DNA of 64,000 nucleotides from Micromonospora sp. KC723 (GTDB lineage: Bacteria; Actinomycetota; Actinomycetes; Mycobacteriales; Micromonosporaceae). A program made the position numbers and the translations under genes. Position 1 is the first letter of the stretch. Every line of letters starts with the position of its first letter. Below, piece after piece: positions 58,918 to 64,000 of this stretch. The stretch is from positions 1 to 64,000 of the forward strand of contig NZ_SMKD01000009.1 in the NCBI RefSeq assembly GCF_004348595.1, in the 5' to 3' direction. The notes under the pieces are model-generated. The model saw only the letters and a program-made list of their open reading frames with translations, was not told the origin of the DNA and did not search any database.

Positions 58918-60093
58918 TCAGCGGGGAATGCGCAGGGCGGCGGCGCGGCGGGCACGCTCGACAGCGGTCGGGAGGGCCGCGATGAGGGCGTCGACGTCGG
59001 CGGCGGTACTGGTGTGGCCGAGGCTGAAACGCAGCGAGGAACGGGCGCGGTCGTCGTCCGCGCCCATCGCGATCAGCACGTGGGACGGCTGCGCCACCCC
59101 CGCCGAGCAGGCCGAGCCGGTGGAACAGGCGATGCCCTGGGCGTCGAGCAGGAGCAGCAACGCGTCCCCCTCGCAACCGGGGAAGGAGAAGTGCGCGTTG
59201 CCCGGCAGCCGGTCGGTCGGGTCCCCGTTGAAGACCACCTCCGGCACCGCCTTCCGGACCCGCCGGACCAGGTCGTCGCGGAGCGCGGCGACCCGGTTGG
59301 CGTACTCCTGCTGGCCCTTGACCGCGGCCTCCACGGCGACGGCGAAGGCGACGATGCCCGCGGTGTCGAGGGTACCGGAGCGCACGTCCCGTTCCTGCCC
59401 GCCGCCGTGCAGCAACGGGGTGGCCGGCACGTCACGGGCCAGCAGCAACGCGCCGACACCGGTCGGGCCGCCGAGCTTGTGGCCAGTGACGGTCAGGGCC
59501 GAGACGCCGCTGGCGGCGAAGTCGACCGGAATCTGGCCGACGGCCTGGATCGCGTCGGTGTGGAAGGGCACGCCGCGCTCGGCCGCCACCGCGGCCAGCT
59601 CGGCCACCGGCTGGACGGTGCCCACCTCGTTGTTGGCCCACATGCAGGTCACCAGGGCCACCCGGTCGGTGTGCGCGGTCAGCTCCGCCCGGAGTCGGTC
59701 CGGATCCAACCGGCCGGCACCGTCGACCGGCAGCCAGCCCACCTCTGCGCCCTCGTGGGCGGCGAGCCAGTCCACCGCGTCGAGCACGGCGTGGTGCTCC
59801 ACCGCGCTGGAGACCAGCCGGCTGCGCCCCGGCGCCGCGTCCCGGCGGGCCCAGAAGACGCCCTTCACCGCCAGGTTGTCGCTCTCCGTGCCGCCCCCGG
59901 TGAACACCACCTCGGACGGGCGGGCGCCCAACGCGGCGGCGACCCGCTCGCGGGACTCCTCCACCCGCCGCCGGGCACGCCGGCCCGCCGCGTGCAGCGA
60001 GGACGCGTTGCCGACCTCGCGGGCCGTGGCGGCGTACGCCTCCAACGCCTCGTCGAGCATCGGGGTCGTCGCCGCGTGATCCAGGTATGCCAT
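58918..60093 (-). CDS. Cysteine desulfurase (IscS/NifS family)
   Basis: A 391-residue PLP enzyme. It shows YLDHAATTP at the start, the HHAVLD block, PLP Lys206 in [10 protein letters not shown] and the catalytic Cys329 in [11 protein letters not shown]. It transfers sulfur from cysteine to a persulfide. The neighbour is mnmA, so tRNA thiolation is the likely main use; no iscU or iscR is nearby. It is upstream of mnmA on the same strand. Confidence 0.95.
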   Translation of the reverse strand: MAYLDHAATTPMLDEALEAYAATAREVGNASSLHAAGRRARRRVEESRERVAAALGARPSEVVFTGGGTESDNLAVKGVFWARRDAAPGRSRLVSSAVEHHAVLDAVDWLAAHEGAEVGWLPVDGAGRLDPDRLRAELTAHTDRVALVTCMWANNEVGTVQPVAELAAVAAERGVPFHTDAIQAVGQIPVDFAASGVSALTVTGHKLGGPTGVGALLLARDVPATPLLHGGGQERDVRSGTLDTAGIVAFAVAVEAAVKGQQEYANRVAALRDDLVRRVRKAVPEVVFNGDPTDRLPGNAHFSFPGCEGDALLLLLDAQGIACSTGSACSAGVAQPSHVLIAMGADDDRARSSLRFSLGHTSTAADVDALIAALPTAVERARRAAALRIPR

Positions 60094-60262
60094 CGCCGTT
60101 CAGCGTAACGGCCGCAAACCGGCGCACCGGACGCCGGATGACCGCAGGCGGCGAATCCCCCGCACGTTCCGGGGTATGACGAGGTCTGGCTGGCCGGCGG
60201 GCCGGCTCAGCTCCCCGGCCCGCCGGCCAGTCCCTCTCCCACCGCGTTCGCCTTCCCGGTCG

Positions 60263-62974
60263 TCAAACGAGCCGGCGACCGGACGGGCCGAACCGCTTGT
60301 CCAGTCCCACCAGGGCGGAGACCGCCACCGCGATGCCGAGGATGCGCAGCCACGCGCCGACGCCGATCGGGGCCGTCCGGAACAGCGTGTTCATCACGGG
60401 CAGATAGGTCAGCGCCGCCTGGGCGAGGGCCTGCGCCAGCACTCCGCCGATGAGCCAGCGGTTGCTGAACAGCCCCAGCCGCCACGGCGAACGGCTCAGC
60501 GACCGGCAGCTGAACAGGTAGAACGCCTGCACCGTGACGAACAGGTTCACCGCCGTCGTGCGGGCCTGCGCCAACTCCGCCCCGGCGGCCGTCTCCCAGG
60601 CGAACAGCCACCAGGTGCCCGCGACGAGCAGGACGGAGACCAACAGGATGCGCACCACCAGAGCCGCGGTGAGCAACGGCTGGGCCGGATCCCGGGGCGG
60701 ACGGTCCATGATCCACGGCTCCTTCGGCTCGAAGGCGAGCGTCAGGCCCAGCAACACCGCTGTCGTCATGTTGATCCAGAGGATCTGGCTGGGCAGGATC
60801 GGCAACACCGTGCCGAACACGATCGCGACCAGGATGACCAGCCCCTCCCCGGCGTTGGTGGGCAACGTCCAGGTGATGAACTTGGTCAGGTTGGCGAAGA
60901 CGCCGCGGCCCTCCTCCACCGCCGACTCGATGGTGGCGAAGTCGTCGTCGGTGAGCACCATGTCGGCCGCCTCCTTGGCCACCTCCGTGCCACCGCGTCC
61001 CATCGCCACCCCGATGTCGGCCTGCCGCAGCGCCGGGGCGTCGTTGACGCCGTCACCGGTCATCGCCACCACCTGCCCCTCGGCCTGCAACGCCTCCACC
61101 AACCGGAGCTTCTGCTCGGGCGACACCCGGGCGAACACCGAGGCGCGGGCAACCGCCGCCGGGCGGTCGGCGTCGGGAAGCTCCGCCAGCTCCGCGCCGC
61201 TCAGCACGTCGCCCGGCCCCGGCTCGGCGGCCAGCAACCCCAGGCGTACGGCGATGGCGCTCGCGGTGGCCCGATGGTCCCCGGTGATCATCTTCACCGC
61301 GACGCCGGCCCGCCGGCACGACTCGATCGCCTCGGCGGCGGCGGTCCGGGGCGGGTCGAGCATCGCCTGCAACCCGGTGAGGACCAGGTTGCCGGGGAGT
61401 TTCTCCTCCGTCAGCTCCTCGTCACGGTCGACGTGGCGCAGCGCCGTGGCCAGCACGCGGAGGCCCTCGCCGGCCAGCTCCCCGGCGGCGGCCAGCACGG
61501 CGGACCGGTCCAGCGCGACCGTGCCGCCGTCGGCGTCGAGCGCCGCGCCGCACCACTCGACCACCCGCTCGACCGCGCCCTTGACGAGCACCACCCGCCC
61601 GCCGTCGCGCCGATCGTGCAGGGTCGCCATGAACTGTCGCTCGGAGGTGAACGGGATCTCCGCCACGCGGGGCAGGACGGCGGCGACCTCCTCGGCGCGG
61701 AGTCCGACCTTGGCGCCCGCCACCAGCATGGCCCCCTCGGTCGGGTCGCCGAGCACGCTCCACCGCCCCTCCCGCTCGTCGAGCCGGGCGTCGTTGCAGG
61801 CCGCCCCGGCCAGCAGCGACCAGCGCAGCGCCCCGTCCTCCCCAGTGCGGGCCGGCCCCCCGTCCGGGTCGCTGATCTCCCCGACGGGGGTGTAGCCGCC
61901 GCCACCGACCTCGTACCGCCCGCCGACGGTCCAGATCGCCTGCACGGTCATCTGGTTCTCGGTGAGGGTGCCGGTCTTGTCGGTGCAGATCACCGTCGTG
62001 CTGCCGAGCGTCTCCACCGCCGGCAGCCGCCGGATCACCGCCCGGCGGCGGGCCATCCGCGCCACCCCGATCGCCAGCGTGATGGTCACCGCCGCCGGCA
62101 GGCCCTCCGGGATCGCCCCCACCGCCAGGGCCACCGCCGCGGTGAAGGTCTGCCCCGCCTCCTCCCCGCGAGCGAGCCCGACGGCGAAGGTGATCGCCGC
62201 GAGCACCAGGATCGCCACGGTGAGCACCCGGCTGAAGCGGGCCAGCTTCGCCGTCAGCGGCGTGTCCAGGACCTGCGCGCCGCCGACCAGGCGGTGGATG
62301 CGGCCCAGCTCGGTCTCCGCGCCGGTCGCCACCACGATGCCCGCCCCGGAACCGCCGGTGAGCAGGGTGCCCGAGTAGAGCACGTTGCGCCGATCGGCCA
62401 CCGGCGCCTCGTCCGGCACGACGACCTCGTCCTTGCGTACCGGTAGGGATTCGCCGGTCAGCGCCGACTCGTCCGCGCGCAGCTCGTCGGCGCGGGCCAG
62501 GCGCAGGTCGGCGGGAACCTTCTCACCCGCCTCGACCAGCACCAGATCGCCGGGGACGATCTCGTCGGAGGGTACCCGCCGCTGACGGCCACCGCGCACC
62601 ACCCTCGCCTCGGTACGCACCATCGCCCGCAACGCGTCCAGCGCCGCCTCGGCCTTGGACTCCTGAAGGAAGCCGACGGCGGCGTTGACCAGCACCACCC
62701 CGAGGATCACCGCGGCGTCGACGTACTCGGCGAGCAGCAGGGTGACCACGCCGGCGGCGACCAGGATGTACACCAACGGGTTCTGGAACTGCCGGAGCAG
62801 GCGGCGCAGCGGGCCTCCACGGGCCGTCGCGGGCAGCGCGTTCGGCCCGAACCGGGCCAGCCGGGCGGCGGCCTCGTCATCGGTCAACCCGCCGGTGGTG
62901 TCGGTCTCCAACAGCAGCACGACCTCGTGCACGGCCAACGCGTGATGACCGCCTCCGGGCGTCCTGGCCGGCAT
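60263..62974 (-). CDS. P2-type cation-transporting ATPase (Ca2+-like)
   Basis: ATG 62974 has GAGGAG 6 nt upstream. The 903-residue protein has the full P-type order: cation ATPase N-domain, actuator with TGES near residue 173, PEGLP at 289-293 in M4 and phosphorylation Asp332 in DKTGTLT. The [21 protein letters not shown] hinge (read as [11 protein letters not shown]) and C-terminal helices follow. PEGLP is typical of P2 Ca2+, Mn2+ or Na+ pumps. The ion cannot be settled from sequence alone. It is transcribed in the same direction as etfA but separated by a terminator. Confidence 0.92.
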   Translation of the reverse strand: MPARTPGGGHHALAVHEVVLLLETDTTGGLTDDEAAARLARFGPNALPATARGGPLRRLLRQFQNPLVYILVAAGVVTLLLAEYVDAAVILGVVLVNAAVGFLQESKAEAALDALRAMVRTEARVVRGGRQRRVPSDEIVPGDLVLVEAGEKVPADLRLARADELRADESALTGESLPVRKDEVVVPDEAPVADRRNVLYSGTLLTGGSGAGIVVATGAETELGRIHRLVGGAQVLDTPLTAKLARFSRVLTVAILVLAAITFAVGLARGEEAGQTFTAAVALAVGAIPEGLPAAVTITLAIGVARMARRRAVIRRLPAVETLGSTTVICTDKTGTLTENQMTVQAIWTVGGRYEVGGGGYTPVGEISDPDGGPARTGEDGALRWSLLAGAACNDARLDEREGRWSVLGDPTEGAMLVAGAKVGLRAEEVAAVLPRVAEIPFTSERQFMATLHDRRDGGRVVLVKGAVERVVEWCGAALDADGGTVALDRSAVLAAAGELAGEGLRVLATALRHVDRDEELTEEKLPGNLVLTGLQAMLDPPRTAAAEAIESCRRAGVAVKMITGDHRATASAIAVRLGLLAAEPGPGDVLSGAELAELPDADRPAAVARASVFARVSPEQKLRLVEALQAEGQVVAMTGDGVNDAPALRQADIGVAMGRGGTEVAKEAADMVLTDDDFATIESAVEEGRGVFANLTKFITWTLPTNAGEGLVILVAIVFGTVLPILPSQILWINMTTAVLLGLTLAFEPKEPWIMDRPPRDPAQPLLTAALVVRILLVSVLLVAGTWWLFAWETAAGAELAQARTTAVNLFVTVQAFYLFSCRSLSRSPWRLGLFSNRWLIGGVLAQALAQAALTYLPVMNTLFRTAPIGVGAWLRILGIAVAVSALVGLDKRFGPSGRRLV

Positions 62975-63091
62975 GGCGCGCTCCTCGTTCCGACACGATC
63001 CGGGGGGGGTGCGCGGGGGGTGCCCCGCCATCGTCGCAGCTCGGTGGGGAGGGCGGGCCGTTCCGGCCCGATTGCCGGGGTCGCCGTACGG

Positions 63092-63126
63092 CGAGGGCCG
63101 GAACCGACTGGCGGTCCCGGCCCTCG
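63092..63126 (-). terminator. Terminator of etfA
   Basis: Perfect 10-bp arms CGAGGGCCGG (63092-63101) and CCGGCCCTCG (63117-63126) lie 18 bp after the etfA stop. Confidence 0.6.
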
Positions 63127-63143
63127 GGCGGCTGGTGGTCAAC

Positions 63144-64000
63144 TCACCTGCGCTTGCGGATCTCCTCCGCGGCCTGCGGTACGACCTTGAACAGGTCGCC
63201 CACCACGCCGAAGTCGGCCAGCTCGAAGATCGGGGCCTCGCCGTCCTTGTTCACGGCGACGATCGTCTTCGAGGTCTGCATGCCGGCCCGGTGCTGGATC
63301 GCGCCGGAGATGCCCAGCGCGACATAGAGCTGCGGGGAGACGGTCTTGCCGGTCTGGCCGACCTGGAACTGGTGCGGGTAGAAGCCGGAGTCGACCGCGG
63401 CGCGGGAGGCGCCGACGGCACCGCCGAGCAGGTCGGCCAGCTCCTCGACCAGCTTGAAGTTGTCGGCGTTACCGACGCCGCGGCCACCGGAGACGACCAC
63501 GCCGGCCTCGGTGAGCTCGGGGCGGGAGCCCTTCTGCTCGGCGACCCGGTCGACGACCCTGGCGAGCTTGTCGGTGTCGGTGACCGACACGGTGAGCTGC
63601 TCGACGGCCGCGCTGGCCGGGGCCGGGGCCGGGGTGACCGAGTTGGGCCGTACGGTGACCAGCGGCAGTCCCCGGGTGACCTTGGACTTGACGATGGTGG
63701 AGCCGGCGAAGGCGACCTGGGTCGCGGTGCCGTCGGCGTCCAGCCCGACCACGTCGGTCAGGATGCCGTTGTCCAGCTTGACGGCCAGGCGGGCGGCGAT
63801 CTCCTTGCCCTCCTGGGACGAGGCGAGCAGCACGGCGGCCGGCTGCACCCGCTTGACCAGGTCGGCCACGACGGTCGCCTTGGGGGCCACCAGATAGCCG
63901 TCGATCTCCTCACCCTCGGCGGCGTAGATCTTCTCCGCGCCGTACTCGCCCAGCCTGGCGCTGAGCGCCTCGGCGGCGCCGGCGCCACCGAGCACCACCG
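63144..64000 (-). CDS. etfA: Electron transfer flavoprotein alpha subunit (5' end cut by window)
   Basis: The frame is open to the window edge, so the N-terminus is missing; about 285 residues are visible. The C-terminal FAD domain shows [41 protein letters not shown] and [15 protein letters not shown], which are diagnostic. With EtfB it carries electrons from acyl-CoA and other dehydrogenases to the respiratory chain. etfB is expected just beyond the window. Confidence 0.95.
   Translation of the reverse strand, partial: VVLGGAGAAEALSARLGEYGAEKIYAAEGEEIDGYLVAPKATVVADLVKRVQPAAVLLASSQEGKEIAARLAVKLDNGILTDVVGLDADGTATQVAFAGSTIVKSKVTRGLPLVTVRPNSVTPAPAPASAAVEQLTVSVTDTDKLARVVDRVAEQKGSRPELTEAGVVVSGGRGVGNADNFKLVEELADLLGGAVGASRAAVDSGFYPHQFQVGQTGKTVSPQLYVALGISGAIQHRAGMQTSKTIVAVNKDGEAPIFELADFGVVGDLFKVVPQAAEEIRKRR

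Overview
The window looks like chromosomal DNA of a high-GC actinomycete, most likely the Micromonosporaceae (Micromonospora or Salinispora type). GC is above 70 percent, GTG starts and apparently leaderless starts are frequent, and the branched-chain amino acid (BCAA), gatCAB, ligA, mnmA and etf genes occur in an order typical of that family. This assignment rests on protein character and gene order, not on a database search. I see no prophage, insertion sequence, CRISPR array, rRNA or tRNA gene.

Layout. 1-8.1 kb: a cut-off secreted SGNH hydrolase with a cellulose-binding domain, an ArfB-type rescue hydrolase, a small membrane protein, a membrane-anchored trypsin-like protease, a moxR/DUF58/von Willebrand A operon with overlapping stops and starts, a small secreted protein and an endonuclease/exonuclease/phosphatase-family membrane protein. 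8.2-26.8 kb: a BCAA and serine biosynthesis region (cimA, ilvE, leuB, serA, ilvC, ilvN, ilvB, ilvD). It is interrupted by ahpC-ahpD, a PRC-barrel protein, a phosphatase remnant, an ApbE-like protein and a GGDEF-EAL protein. cimA and ilvB each have a short leader peptide rich in Val/Leu/Ile codons followed by an intrinsic terminator, which indicates ribosome-mediated attenuation. Between ilvB and ilvN lies a 59-bp-period tandem repeat that forms a relay of two mini-ORFs joined by ATGA overlaps.

27-30.4 kb: a two-gene unit of a STAND-like P-loop NTPase and a membrane-anchored periplasmic-binding-protein-like sensor. I judge it the best candidate for an undescribed system. 30.4-37.7 kb: a beta-mannoside uptake and cleavage locus (GH2 beta-mannosidase, two permeases, a lipoprotein binding protein, a LacI regulator and LacI-type operators). 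37.7-46.7 kb: a GGDEF-EAL protein with a degenerate EAL domain, a small membrane protein, a 2-hydroxyacid dehydrogenase, a GAF-PP2C phosphatase, a PQQ-type sugar dehydrogenase lipoprotein and a membrane metallophosphoesterase. 46.8-64 kb: gatCAB, a third GGDEF-EAL protein, ligA, a membrane-anchored PemK/MazF-like protein, an ADP-ribosylglycohydrolase, a short MetE-like methionine synthase, mnmA, a cysteine desulfurase, a P2-type cation ATPase and the 3' part of etfA.

How the genes fit together: the cysteine desulfurase supplies sulfur to MnmA; GatCAB corrects mischarged Asn/Gln tRNAs; cimA supplies 2-oxobutyrate for isoleucine, and the ilv, ilvE and leuB genes do the rest of BCAA synthesis, although leuA and leuCD are not in the window. 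Three c-di-GMP proteins within about 30 kb suggest active second-messenger signalling, but nothing in the sequence ties them to their neighbours.
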